NCBI RefSeq assembly: GCF_000746825.1
Contig: NZ_JQIV01000006.1
Location: 682,001-746,000 of the forward strand
Direction of reading: 5' to 3'
Source: Carnobacterium inhibens subsp. inhibens DSM 13024
GTDB taxonomy: Bacteria; Bacillota; Bacilli; Lactobacillales; Carnobacteriaceae
Length of the DNA stretch: 64,000 nt
Part shown: one piece after another, positions 16,033-26,668 of the stretch
How positions within the stretch are numbered: position 1 is the stretch's first letter
How the letters are laid out: each line of letters begins with the position of its first letter
Translations under genes and position numbers: made by a program
The notes under the pieces: model-generated
The model's input: only the letters and a program-made list of their open reading frames with translations
Databases searched by the model: none
What the model was told of the DNA's origin: nothing

Positions 16033-17867
16033 CTATTTCCATCTCCTTTTAATTTTTTTAAATCAGACTCTGCAATTGCAGTGTTTAATTTCACAGTGTG
16101 AGCAGCTTTTGCTTCATCTGTCCAGCCATAATAGCGGGCCATTTCAGCAATCACTGGTTCTATTATACCATCTAAAGTGTCGCGCATAAACAACATGTGA
16201 TTTGTGCGACGGATTAAGAAGTCCGCTGGTGTTAACGCCATCTCTTCATCCATAGCATACCGTAAACTTGCGGTATCTGCCAATGTTAATCCTTCGATTT
16301 GTTCGATTTCATCAATTAAAGCAAATACTTTCGGCGCGTTTGACCCGTATAAGTGAGCAAGGTAAGTTGCTTCAGATTCAATCAAGCCTTTTTCAATACC
16401 TAATTGTGCTAATTTTTCGGTTTCTTCATCCACTTCTTGCGGGTTGATTTCTCCACCAGATACGGGGTATTTAGCAGAATCAATCAATTCGTAAGAGATG
16501 TTGAAGTTGTTTTCTAAGATTTCAATCACAGCCTTCATTGCGCCGATAGCCATCTTACGGTAGTCTGTCAACTTCCCACCCGCTACTGTAATCAAGCCAT
16601 CTTCATCAATATCCAACGCACTTCCACGAGAAATCGCTGAAGGGTTATCTTCTGATTCTGAATTGCCTGTTTCGATGTTTTTCAATACGTCTTCTACAGT
16701 ATAACGGTCAACTTTCCCTTTTTGGAATTGCTCGATCGTAGAAATCACTTTATCAAAACTTTCGTCTTTGATTGGTTTACTGTTCCCTCCGTTGTAGTCA
16801 GATCCGCCATTTGATGAAATCAACGGACGCAATCCTGCCCAACTTGATTCGATATCGTCAAGCTTAATATCAGCTGAAGGGTAACGGTTATTAACGACTT
16901 CTAATAAATAATCGACGTCTTCTTGGTCAACGGTTGGATGTGCAAAATCGCCTTTGTAATCTGTATCTGTTGTTCCAAAATATGTTTTTTCTTCACGAGG
17001 AATCACGAATACCATACGGCCATCATTTTTTCCTGTGTCGAAATAAGTTGGTTGTGGAACGTATAATTTCTTGCTGTCTACAACTAAGTGAACCCCTTTT
17101 GTAGGGCGCATTTGTGGTACAGCGTCTAATTTAGCATCCATTTGGCGAATCGTATCCGACCAAGGACCAGTTGAATTCAAGATAACTCGAGCTTTGATGT
17201 CAAATGTTTCACCCGTTAGCAAATCTTCTACTGTTGCTCCACTAGCTTTATTGTTTTCATCATGTAAGATATTGACAACTTTCATACGGCTGACCATGTG
17301 TCCGCCATCTGCAGCAGCACGTTTGATGTTCTCAATCACTAAACGAGCATCGTTGTTGCGGTAGTCCAAGTAAACTCCTGCACCTAATAAACCTTCACTT
17401 TTTAGTTGTGGTTCGCGTTCTAGAACTTCCTCTTTTGTTAATGTGTAATTCGCATATTTTGTTCCAGTAACACTAGCTAATTGATCGTATAGATCCATTG
17501 CTACTTTTAAAGAGAACATAGAGAACGTAGAACCAGGTTCGTCATAGATTGGCAAAATCATTGGGTCAGCTTTGGGAATGTGTGGTGCGATTCCTTGAAC
17601 GACAGCACGTTCTTGAACCGTATCCGCTACAACTTCAACATCGAAGTTTTTCAAATAGCGCAATCCTCCGTGAACTAATTTCGTTGAGCGTGAAGAGGTT
17701 CCTTCAGCAAAGTCTTGCATCTCCACAAGCCCTGTTTTAAGACCAGAAGCGCTGGCTTGCAAAGCAGTCCCAGCACCTGTGATTCCTCCACCAATAATTA
17801 AAACGTCCAATGTTTCTTCTTTTAAAGCTTTAATATCTTGTTTTCTTCGTTCAATTGAAAAAACCAT
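16029..17867 (-). CDS. glpO: Alpha-glycerophosphate oxidase
   Basis: FAD-dependent, membrane-associated oxidase turning glycerol 3-phosphate and oxygen into dihydroxyacetone phosphate and hydrogen peroxide. The FAD motif is LIIGGGITGAGTALQA (about 25-40), followed by SSRSTKLVHGGLRYL. At 612 aa it is longer than GlpD dehydrogenases because of an acidic insertion near residues 360-430 (around SNGGSDYNGGN to ETGNSESEDNPS). That insertion is the mark of streptococcal and enterococcal GlpO, which do not need a quinone. The position between glpK and glpF is the usual Lactobacillales order. A peroxide-producing aerobic glycerol pathway is inferred from this architecture. Confidence 0.92.
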   Translation of the reverse strand: MVFSIERRKQDIKALKEETLDVLIIGGGITGAGTALQASASGLKTGLVEMQDFAEGTSSRSTKLVHGGLRYLKNFDVEVVADTVQERAVVQGIAPHIPKADPMILPIYDEPGSTFSMFSLKVAMDLYDQLASVTGTKYANYTLTKEEVLEREPQLKSEGLLGAGVYLDYRNNDARLVIENIKRAAADGGHMVSRMKVVNILHDENNKASGATVEDLLTGETFDIKARVILNSTGPWSDTIRQMDAKLDAVPQMRPTKGVHLVVDSKKLYVPQPTYFDTGKNDGRMVFVIPREEKTYFGTTDTDYKGDFAHPTVDQEDVDYLLEVVNNRYPSADIKLDDIESSWAGLRPLISSNGGSDYNGGNSKPIKDESFDKVISTIEQFQKGKVDRYTVEDVLKNIETGNSESEDNPSAISRGSALDIDEDGLITVAGGKLTDYRKMAIGAMKAVIEILENNFNISYELIDSAKYPVSGGEINPQEVDEETEKLAQLGIEKGLIESEATYLAHLYGSNAPKVFALIDEIEQIEGLTLADTASLRYAMDEEMALTPADFLIRRTNHMLFMRDTLDGIIEPVIAEMARYYGWTDEAKAAHTVKLNTAIAESDLKKLKGDGNR

Positions 17868-17883
17868 AAATCGTTTCCTCCTT

Positions 17884-19431
<1,548 letters not shown>

Positions 19432-19591
19432 TCATGTACTTATTGTAACCGTTTTTCTTAGTGAAAAAATGTCATCTTTTTTTGGCTTTTGCAATTTTTT
19501 GAGAGGTTTTTAAATTTTGTGCTTTTTGGATTGGTTGGATTAGGTCGAATAAACTTAGTAATTAAGAACCTTATCCAGTCTAAACTAACTA

Positions 19592-19632
19592 ACTTATGGT
19601 CCTTAACAACAGGGTATGCACCTTACCTATCA
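19592..19632 (+). repeat. Left copy of an imperfect inverted repeat flanking the NERD gene
   Basis: This 41-base stretch aligns without gaps to the reverse complement of 20936-20976 with 30 matches. The exact blocks GGTCCTTAA and GCACCTTA occur at the same spacing in both. The arms enclose the NERD gene and about 1.3 kb. No target duplication or transposase is seen, so this may be a boundary, a MITE-like relic or a dispersed intergenic repeat. Confidence 0.5.
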
Positions 19633-19730
19633 GCCAAATTAACGAATAAAGTCCATAAACCCCTTTTTAAGTCCGCAACAATAGAAACATTCTATCGTTA
19701 AGGTTCATAAATCCATTTATTGAGATAATT

Positions 19731-19781
19731 TTACATTAGTTGCATTTCGGCTGCGCCCGAAATGATCTAATCAGTATGTAA
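19731..19781. other. Structured intergenic hairpin upstream of the NERD gene
   Basis: ATTTCGG (19744-19750) and CCGAAAT (19757-19763) form a perfect 7-bp stem closed by CTGCGC. An outer TTACAT/ATGTAA pair brackets it. The element is GC-richer than its surroundings. It could be an RNA structure in the leader of the NERD gene or a cruciform. The rest of 19417-19877 shows no gene I can support. Confidence 0.4.
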
Positions 19782-19877
19782 AAGTCAATTTATAATAAAC
19801 GAAATTACATTTGCAGGCACGAAAAACTAGAAAGTAATTTTTTGCGGATATTCATATAAAAAGGAGTGTGCAAAATA

Positions 19878-20795
19878 ATGATTTATAAAAAACGTGAAAA
19901 GTCTGACAAGTTACTTATACTGGAGTATTTGAAAAATCGGATTAAGTTTTCTCAAGAAAGCTGCAATGAGTACCAGAACCAAGTAAAAGGTTATCAAGGT
20001 GAGTGTTACTTCGATACACTGACAACTGGACTAACATGTGATTGTCTCGTTTTGAATGATCTACCACTAGCAATCGGCAGCACTGACTTTCAAATTGATG
20101 CATTGATCATCACTGCTCAAGAAATTTTGCTTTATGAAATAAAAAATTATGGTGGGGAATATATATACAACGATGGATTTCTGGTATCTACCCTATCTGG
20201 GAACTCCTTCCATAGCCCTACAGAAAGAATCAATCGGCATACTTCATTGTTGCAAAGCTTATTAGAAACTCATCAAATGAAACTACCCATCAAACCTTTT
20301 GTAGCGTTTGTGCACCCTGAATTTATGTTATACGATGTAAAAAATATACAAAAAACTTTGGTACGTGCAACTTTCCCAAAGCATTTCAGAAATTTAACTG
20401 CACGGTTAGAAGCTCTTTCACCAAAACACTTTCTTCTCGCTAAAACATTATGCGAACTGTCTGCTCAAACAAAACCTTATTTAAATGGTGTGCCGGAATA
20501 TACTTATAAGGAATGTAAAAAAGGCATCATTTGCTTAGAATGCGAGCAATTCATACCGGAGATTGAGCCTAGAAGTATATTCTGCACATGCAAAGCCTGC
20601 GGAAATAATGAACGAGTTTCAACTCTAATTTCAAGGCACGTGTTGGAGTATAAACGATTATTTCCAGATAGAAAACTGACGACAGCTGCCATCTATAATT
20701 GGTGCGGCGGTGTTTGTGCTGCAAGGAGGATTCGTTCTGTCTTGCAAAAAGACTATAAGGCAGCAAGTACAGGCAAGGGCTCCTATTATTTCTAA
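19878..20795 (+). CDS. NERD-domain protein (nuclease-related) with C-terminal zinc-ribbon-like region
   Basis: A 305-aa protein. The N-terminal half (about 35-150) is a NERD domain: GYQGECYFDTL, STDFQIDALII and LLYEIKNYGGEY give the E, D and ExK residues of a restriction-endonuclease-like fold. The C-terminal region has four cysteines in two pairs (CLECEQF and CTCKACGNNE) that could bind zinc, then a conserved-looking helical tail. ATG at 19878 lies 11 bases after AAGGAG; an earlier GTG overlaps the ribosome site and is unlikely. NERD proteins occur widely in Firmicutes, often as isolated genes of unknown role in DNA processing. It is an isolated plus-strand gene between inverted repeats, suggesting horizontal movement. 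Confidence 0.8.
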   Translation: MIYKKREKSDKLLILEYLKNRIKFSQESCNEYQNQVKGYQGECYFDTLTTGLTCDCLVLNDLPLAIGSTDFQIDALIITAQEILLYEIKNYGGEYIYNDGFLVSTLSGNSFHSPTERINRHTSLLQSLLETHQMKLPIKPFVAFVHPEFMLYDVKNIQKTLVRATFPKHFRNLTARLEALSPKHFLLAKTLCELSAQTKPYLNGVPEYTYKECKKGIICLECEQFIPEIEPRSIFCTCKACGNNERVSTLISRHVLEYKRLFPDRKLTTAAIYNWCGGVCAARRIRSVLQKDYKAASTGKGSYYF

Positions 20796-20800
20796 GCACA

Positions 20801-20847
20801 AATAACCATCCATAGTGAGCACATCACTTTTAGATGGTTATTTTTTT
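20801..20847 (+). terminator. Terminator of the NERD gene
   Basis: AAATAACCATC pairs perfectly with GATGGTTATTT, with an inner AGTGA/TCACT stem, and is followed by a T tract. Confidence 0.85.
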
Positions 20848-20935
20848 ATTTAGGACGTTACGTACCGCAATTCATCATAAAAGGTAACGTTAAGGTATAT
20901 AAAATGGATTTACCTACTATATGTTGAAGGGATTT

Positions 20936-20976
20936 TGAGAGATAAGGTGCCTAATCCTATTTTAAGGACCTTAAGT
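20936..20976 (-). repeat. Right copy of the imperfect inverted repeat flanking the NERD gene
   Basis: Reverse complement matches 19592-19632 at 30 of 41 positions, including GGTCCTTAA and GCACCTTA. Nearby CGTTAAGGT (20888 onwards) also occurs left of the gene (19696 onwards), but in direct orientation, so the region holds several related short motifs. Confidence 0.5.
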
Positions 20977-21004
20977 ATCTTTATAACTTACACTTAAGGC
21001 AGAC

Positions 21005-21036
21005 AAATACTTTTTTTCCAGCTTTTAAAGTATTTT
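21005..21036 (-). terminator. Possible weak terminator after the Mga-like gene
   Basis: On the minus strand, AAATACTTT pairs with AAAGTATTT across about 13 bases, but the stem is AT-only and the T tract is poor. Confidence 0.3.
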
Positions 21037-21046
21037 AACTCTTACA

Positions 21047-22516
21047 TTAGACATTTAACTGTTGCACAATTCTTTGGATATTTTCCATATCGAAGGATGA
21101 CAAAATTTCAGAGAGGACATATACTTGGGCATCACCATAGCGGTCCTTTTGGGTCGGTTGCTCATTAGTAAGAATGAGATCGTACACTTTATTGGGCTGA
21201 CAGGCTTCTACATGTATGCCGTTAATATGGCGCATATTTAGTATGAGCAGCTGATTCAGCGTTTCGGTATAAATGCTTTCCATTTTTAAATCAATCCCTA
21301 TTTGTATAATGGTCGTCATCTTAAAGGAAATAATAGCCAGTAAACTAATGTATTTCAGCAGTTCCATTTTCACCAGACTATTTTCTTCTGCTTTATTGAT
21401 CCCGAATTTATCTGTACTGATGGACAGTAAGGTATGTGCAAATGAAACCAAGTTCCTACCAGTAAACTGTTTCTCTTTGGATAGCATTTCTTCATAATCA
21501 TAAACTTCGATATCGCCTTGGAAGAAATACAACTTTGTGTGAATATGAGAAAGATGATAATACATATCGCGCTCCACCATGTAAGGCAGTCTGCGAAACT
21601 TGTAATGAATAATAATGGTTTCCACGACGTACGTATCCAATGTCGCAATAGGTGCACGACGGTCACGCTCCAATGTGTACTCATGAAAATCGTGTTCATT
21701 CAGTATGGGGAAAGCCAGTAAAAAGGCAAAGTGCAGCATGGCTTCTTCTTCATCGACTTCAATCGAATAGCGGCTGAAGTACCGCAAGACCATAAGGCGG
21801 ATTTTTTGGTGCAACGGATCTTCTAAATAGGGTTGCATTTGTTCACGCAAGTGTGTGTATTTCTTCTCTTTAAAATGGACACGGTTTTTACTAATGAGCA
21901 TCCAAACATTGAGACGTTGTCTGTTTTCTGGTTCAATCGTGACGTGCAGAAAACTTTCCATAGCTTGCACCATTTGAGTGATTTGCTTATCAGAATGCGA
22001 AACGACAAGAGCTTCTTTTTCTTCGATATAGCTGTAAAATTGAAAGTAGAAATAGCGAATATTCAACTCTTCCCCATGCAATTTTCCATTACGGATCTTG
22101 ATACCAAATTCTTTCAAATAGCTGTTCAATTCTTTAATTTTACGAAATAAAGATGAGTCGCTGATCATCAGCTGTTGTGCCAACTGAATAATTGAAAATT
22201 CTTGATGTTCAAATAAAAAACTGATCAGCTTCACTTTGACTGACTGGCTCAAATAGAGCTGATAAATTTGCTGCAAAGAAAATTCATCGCTCATGGTTAA
22301 GAAAATGTACTGTCCGTCATAGCTGACACTCACTTGATCTGCAAGCGATTGAATCCGGAACGAGATAGATTCCAAATCTTTATCAAGTGAAGCTTTAGCG
22401 ACAGCCAAATAATCCAGCATTTCCACATAAGAAAGTTTTCCGCCATTCAACACGAGTTGTTTAAAAATCGTGACTTCTCTGACTTCATTTTTCTCAAGGA
22501 AGTGTTCAACTTTCAT
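21047..22516 (-). CDS. Mga/AtxA-like transcriptional regulator
   Basis: A 489-aa protein with two N-terminal helix-turn-helix regions (about 20-65 and 100-150; SIIQLAQQLMISDSSLFRKIKEL is in the second), then a long helical region with PRD-like character and a C-terminal part like an EIIB-type domain. This is the layout of Mga-family virulence and metabolism regulators of Gram-positive cocci. Its ATG lies inside the end of the flavoprotein gene, with GAGGG nine bases upstream; an ATG three codons earlier sits too close to that site. The 11-base overlap means the two genes are co-expressed. The target genes are not known. Confidence 0.75.
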   Translation of the reverse strand: MKVEHFLEKNEVREVTIFKQLVLNGGKLSYVEMLDYLAVAKASLDKDLESISFRIQSLADQVSVSYDGQYIFLTMSDEFSLQQIYQLYLSQSVKVKLISFLFEHQEFSIIQLAQQLMISDSSLFRKIKELNSYLKEFGIKIRNGKLHGEELNIRYFYFQFYSYIEEKEALVVSHSDKQITQMVQAMESFLHVTIEPENRQRLNVWMLISKNRVHFKEKKYTHLREQMQPYLEDPLHQKIRLMVLRYFSRYSIEVDEEEAMLHFAFLLAFPILNEHDFHEYTLERDRRAPIATLDTYVVETIIIHYKFRRLPYMVERDMYYHLSHIHTKLYFFQGDIEVYDYEEMLSKEKQFTGRNLVSFAHTLLSISTDKFGINKAEENSLVKMELLKYISLLAIISFKMTTIIQIGIDLKMESIYTETLNQLLILNMRHINGIHVEACQPNKVYDLILTNEQPTQKDRYGDAQVYVLSEILSSFDMENIQRIVQQLNV

Positions 22517-23843
22517 TTTCGTCATCCCTCACTTCTTGCCACGAATTAAAATTGGTGGCTGAAATCATTTGGGAATATGCGGGATGGAAGAAATAATCTT
22601 TTTGCTGCAAATCTTCCAAAGTTTGTTTCGTTTGAATAGCCAACGCCAATGTATTGATTTTTTCTAACATATTCGAAGTCGAAATCAGTTGAGCGCCAAG
22701 TAAGACATGGCTGATTTCATCGTATATCCATTTAATCGTTACAATATCAGAATCCAGCAGACTGGTTAAGCGCACTTCTTGACGATAAGCCTTAACCGTT
22801 TGACCCGTAAACAAACTTTCGGCTTCTGTTATGCCGGTGCTGGCAATGTAGTACTCAAATATGGAAGTTCCAATTGTGCGCAAGGAACCTTTGAAAGCCA
22901 TCTCTGGTTGAATAAGATTAGCAGCCGCCACAACTCCTGTCCGGACGGCGTTATTCACGAGCGGAATGTACACCGTTTCGTCGTCTTCTCCAAAAGTCAG
23001 TTGGATGCAATCCCCAACGGCAAAGACATCTTCCACCGATGTACGCATATAGCGATCAACTGCAATCGTTTGATCCATGTGAAGCCTAATGTGTTCATCT
23101 AAAAAGTGCAAGTCCGGTCTCACATTCACACCTAAAATAACAGTATCACTCGTAACTGCTTCATTTCCAAATCGAATCGTTGCCTGTTGATCTACTTCAG
23201 CTTCAATAGAAGAAACTGTTTTGTTCAAACGCAAATCGATTCCCTTTTCCAGCATTTTCTGCTGCAACGGCTGAATCATGTCTTGATCAAAATACTTGAA
23301 TAACACATAGTCCATGCTTTCAATCAACGTGACTTGCTTTTGCTGCTGGCTCAGCAAATCGGCTGCTTCTACTCCAACTTGGCCAGCTCCAATAATAGCT
23401 ACACTTTGGCTAGCTTCAACTTTGGCTAGTGCAGCTTTGGCTTCATGATGCCGTTTGTACTTTAAGACACTTTCGCCACCACTGCCGCTTATTTTTTGCG
23501 ACAGCTGGCTCGAACCCGTTGCAATAATCAACTTGTCATAAGTGATCGTCGCTTCTTTCTCATCGTATATATAGTCGACTGATTTATGTACCGTGTGGAT
23601 CTTTTCAACAGACACTTCTAAATAGCAATGGATGTTTTGCTTTTCCAATTGTTCTTTCGTGATGAAGTAAGCTGCATCTAAGTCAGAAATTTTGTTTTCC
23701 CAGTACAAATGCAGTCCATTCGGAATGTAACCTAAAGTAGTCTGCTTTTCCAGCAAAATAATTTCTGCATCAGAATATTTTTTTCGTACTTCTAAAGCCG
23801 CTGCTACCCCAGCAAAAGAAGCTCCTATAATAACTACTTTCAT
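22506..23843 (-). CDS. Nox-like FAD/NAD(P)-dependent oxidoreductase lacking the active-site cysteine
   Basis: A 445-aa flavoprotein of the NADH oxidase/NADH peroxidase/CoA-disulfide reductase group. FAD motif VVIIGASFAGVAAALE, NAD motif VAIIGAGQVGVEAADLL, second FAD motif TSVEDVFAVGDC, and a C-terminal dimerisation domain with HPAYS are all present. The redox-active cysteine, normally in SFLSCG near residue 42, is replaced: the aligned segment reads LGYIPNGLHLYW. It therefore cannot use the usual Cys-sulfenic chemistry, and a peroxide-forming oxidase or a sensor-like function is possible. GAGGAG lies seven bases before the ATG at 23843. The gene is coupled to the Mga-like regulator. Confidence 0.8.
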   Translation of the reverse strand: MKVVIIGASFAGVAAALEVRKKYSDAEIILLEKQTTLGYIPNGLHLYWENKISDLDAAYFITKEQLEKQNIHCYLEVSVEKIHTVHKSVDYIYDEKEATITYDKLIIATGSSQLSQKISGSGGESVLKYKRHHEAKAALAKVEASQSVAIIGAGQVGVEAADLLSQQQKQVTLIESMDYVLFKYFDQDMIQPLQQKMLEKGIDLRLNKTVSSIEAEVDQQATIRFGNEAVTSDTVILGVNVRPDLHFLDEHIRLHMDQTIAVDRYMRTSVEDVFAVGDCIQLTFGEDDETVYIPLVNNAVRTGVVAAANLIQPEMAFKGSLRTIGTSIFEYYIASTGITEAESLFTGQTVKAYRQEVRLTSLLDSDIVTIKWIYDEISHVLLGAQLISTSNMLEKINTLALAIQTKQTLEDLQQKDYFFHPAYSQMISATNFNSWQEVRDDENES

Positions 23844-23874
23844 GCTATTACTCCTCGTCAATGTGTTTTCAATT

Positions 23875-23902
23875 AGTATAACATATGAAAGGAAAATTTC
23901 AT
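23875..23902 (-). promoter_or_regulatory. Candidate promoter with an inverted repeat in its spacer
   Basis: On the minus strand, ATGAAA and TATACT are 16 bases apart, about 30 bases before the flavoprotein start. TGAAA/TTTCA (23886-23901) forms a small inverted repeat within the promoter, a possible regulator site. Confidence 0.4.
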
Positions 23903-24172
23903 GCAGGCGGAAATTAACGGTTAGAAGGTCTTAAGTTTATTTTTGCCAAAAAAAATAGTACAGATTCCACTATTTAAGAGGTCTCAATACTATCAAGGTT
24001 TTTAAATTAAAATACATTCTTGGAACAGATTCTCCTCTTTATTAATTAAAATCTATTATCCTGAATAATTCATACTTCTAAAATTTGTGAGAATATTCGA
24101 TAAAAGGAAGATTTCATAAGAAAAATAAACGTACCATCAATTGACTGTGAGTTTATAGAGAGACCAGCGAAA

Positions 24173-24640
24173 TCAATATCTGTAATGACGTTTATCTTCT
24201 TCTATTTGGTCGTTATATCGCTTCAGCTCTTTGAAGTGTTCTTCATAAGTCTGTTGCTCATCCATTGCTTCATCGGCTTTATATTGTTCGACCAGCCGAT
24301 TGTTTTCTGCATTTTCTTGTGCACTGTCTCTTCTTCTCAAATAATACAATCTATCTAATTAGAGAATCTATTAAAATAATCTTTATTTAAAAAGATTGCT
24401 TCTTTTAACTTATCGTCTATGCAGTCTAGTTCGTCATTATAATAATCATTCAGCTCATATTATGAAGCTGTTGAAATAATCGTAATATGGAGCTTGCGCA
24501 CGAAGAGGATTTATCCCGCCTTTTTTTGGGAGTATTCCGAAATTTCCCAATTGGTAGTTGTTACATACACACATTCGTTTGTTTTCATCATCTGAAAGGT
24601 AGTTAAATTTTAGAAGTGGATTACAGTCAATTCTAAAAAT
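24173..24640 (-). pseudogene. Decayed gene of unknown type
   Basis: Three minus-strand reading frames in succession read like protein but are broken by stops and frameshifts. The first (24640 down to about 24470) contains LSDDENKRMCVCNNYQLG and INPLRAQAPYYDYFNS. The second (about 24459-24355) contains LDCIDDKLKEAIFLNKDYF. The third (about 24353-24173) contains YYLRRRDSAQENAENN and EQQTYEEHFKELKRYNDQI and is strongly helical and charged. No start with a ribosome site was found. I cannot name the family. The rest of 23903-24733 shows no other gene. Confidence 0.45.
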
Positions 24641-24733
24641 TCAGAAAGCGAAAATTTTTTTCGTTTTTAATATAGTCTTCAAGAAACACAGTCATTCCTC
24701 TTAATAACTCCGCTAATTAGTAAATATTAGTTT

Positions 24734-25969
24734 TTACGGTAAATTTACTTGCTCTGGAATCGTAAGCCTGCTTCCCATATTGGAGTATCTAGAAACCATA
24801 CCTTCTGTTGTTACTTTAAAATACCCTTCTATTTGAGTAAGGCTAGGATCTTTGGCATAAAAGTATACTTTATAATATTCAGTATCAATTATTTCTACTT
24901 CTGGATATTCAAGTTCCCAGCCAGTAGTCTCTTTAACATATTTATTTACATAGTCTAATACATGATCTTTTGTAACATATTGGGCTGTTTTATCGGAGTT
25001 AGAGCCATAATATCCTTCTTTCAACTTCTTGTGGGCTTGACTTATTCCAAAGTTGTTTAAATCTTCTGTAACTAGACCTTGATTATAAGCGTTTCCGTAG
25101 TAGTCGTACACGCCCCACATTATTTCGTAATATTTTTCTGCTGAAAGCCCGACTTCTTCAAGAAACTCGTCTGACAATGGTGCACTTCCACGCTGCTCTG
25201 GTGGCATTGGATTGCCTTTCAGTGAAAATTCATTATACGCATCTATATATTTTTGTACGTCCTCTGTGGAAATGATATCTCTAGCAACTTCTTCTTTATT
25301 AATATCTTTTGGAGAAATATTCTCTCGCTGAAAGAGTGCTGTATACCCAAAAGATTCTTTTGAATCATCACTACCATAATTTTCAGTCCAATGTACACTT
25401 ATTGTTTCTTTTAAGGGGTTTACTGTATTTGGTGTAAGTCCCCAACCACCATATTTAATCACATTATTTTTCGGAGTAAAGGACAAATCTACAGTATTGG
25501 AATCGCTAGCAGTACGTAGCTGTTCATCTCTATCTTCTCTTTTTTGGAAAACCACTTTATATATTTCATTTCTAAATGTTAGTGAATCCCCTTCTAATAT
25601 GATAGGTGTTGTATTTTCATCAAAATGTATTTTAGCTGAGATTTTATTCCCCTTTATAGTCAGAGTATCGTTTAGATCGTCAATAGTCCAATTATCTTCC
25701 ATATCGCCATTTTTTGATTTTGCTACTTGTCTCCATTCACCAGAGAGATGCTCATAATCAAATTGAGTAATCTTCTCTAAATTCATTGGCTCACTTTTAT
25801 TCTCTATTTTTTCTTTGAAAGAGGTCGTGTTTGAGGTCGTCGATTCTGTAATCTGTGAACTATTTGTACTCTTAGTGTTGTCGATAGTGTTTAAATTATC
25901 ATGATTACTACAACCAAAAAAAAGGCTCAACGATAATAAACAAGAACCTAATAAACATATTTTTTTCAA
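24734..25969 (-). CDS. Putative lipoprotein of unknown function
   Basis: A 411-aa exported protein with a lipoprotein signal: basic start, hydrophobic stretch and lipobox LSLFFGCSN, so Cys19 or so would carry the lipid. A Ser/Thr/Asn-rich linker (about 25-60) leads to a beta-rich region (about 75-215) and a helical C-terminal domain. The start codon is TTG with GGAGGA at eight bases; no ATG fits. It stands just upstream in sequence of a group of envelope-type genes transcribed in the same direction. I do not recognise the family and assign no activity. Confidence 0.75.
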   Translation of the reverse strand: MKKICLLGSCLLSLSLFFGCSNHDNLNTIDNTKSTNSSQITESTTSNTTSFKEKIENKSEPMNLEKITQFDYEHLSGEWRQVAKSKNGDMEDNWTIDDLNDTLTIKGNKISAKIHFDENTTPIILEGDSLTFRNEIYKVVFQKREDRDEQLRTASDSNTVDLSFTPKNNVIKYGGWGLTPNTVNPLKETISVHWTENYGSDDSKESFGYTALFQRENISPKDINKEEVARDIISTEDVQKYIDAYNEFSLKGNPMPPEQRGSAPLSDEFLEEVGLSAEKYYEIMWGVYDYYGNAYNQGLVTEDLNNFGISQAHKKLKEGYYGSNSDKTAQYVTKDHVLDYVNKYVKETTGWELEYPEVEIIDTEYYKVYFYAKDPSLTQIEGYFKVTTEGMVSRYSNMGSRLTIPEQVNLP

Positions 25970-26311
25970 TATAATTCCTCCAATTTAGTAGAATAATTCA
26001 GATAAATTTTAAAAATAGCATTTTATGAATAGTAAGAATCATTCAGGTTATTATGTATATTATTTAGAACGAGAATTCAGTTCTTTTTTAACCTTTACTA
26101 TGTAATTCACTTCTAAATTAAATCATTTGCATCTTCAAGATTTGAATTTTTATTGGTTATATTTAATTTGAATCATCTCTTACTATAAAGTTATAAAAAT
26201 TTATAATAAGAGATGTCTCCAAATACCTATCACTTTTTTGTATCATTTCCATTTAAGAAATGAATTAATTATTTATTCTATTCTTTGCAACAATCTTTCT
26301 TAATGATCCGT
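25970..26311. other. Intergenic region without a recognisable gene
   Basis: Very AT-rich. It holds the ribosome site of the lipoprotein gene at its left end. A short imperfect hairpin (AGAAC/GTTCT, near 26068) is the only structure seen. No reading frame here looks like protein. Confidence 0.5.
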
Positions 26312-26647
26312 TTAGGCTCTGCCAGCTAAGGCCTTTTTAGCATATTCTTCTGTCAAATCATCATTTGCTTTTTTTACTATACCCGGTAATAAGAAAGCAT
26401 CTACAAGTACCCATACACCCACTACCAGTAAAAATATCCAGCCTATGAAAAACGCAAGTGTTATCCAACCTAGCACACTTAATACCAGTAACGTAATTCC
26501 ACTACCTTTTCGTCCTAAATACATTCTATGTATCCCTAAAGAACTTAAGAAAAACCAAAGAAGGTACGAAACTCCAACACTTTTTTTATTATTAGCAACT
26601 TCTGAGTTTACTAACATTTTTTCTTCATTAGATAATTGACTATACAT
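26312..26647 (-). CDS. TM2-domain membrane protein
   Basis: A 111-aa protein with the TM2 layout: two hydrophobic helices (about 22-45 and 50-85) around the turn LGIHRMYLGRKGSGI, where G-x-H-R-F/M-Y-L-G is the family signature. AGGGG precedes the ATG. TM2 proteins are common small membrane proteins whose role in bacteria is not settled. It is followed on the same strand by the TcaA-like and zinc-ribbon genes with gaps of about 20-25 bases, so the three are likely one operon in the order 28.9 to 26.3 kb. Confidence 0.85.
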   Translation of the reverse strand: MYSQLSNEEKMLVNSEVANNKKSVGVSYLLWFFLSSLGIHRMYLGRKGSGITLLVLSVLGWITLAFFIGWIFLLVVGVWVLVDAFLLPGIVKKANDDLTEEYAKKALAGRA

Positions 26648-26668
26648 TTTATATTACCCCTTTAAGTT

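Noticed and set aside
19440..19453. Second cre-like sequence TGTAACCGTTTTTC upstream of glpK
   Set aside because: It misses two of the consensus positions at its right half; the copy at 19411-19425 is far better.
19489..19701. A 70-codon plus-strand frame upstream of the NERD gene
   Set aside because: No ribosome site before its ATG; it overlaps the left inverted repeat and reads through simple AT-rich intergenic DNA.
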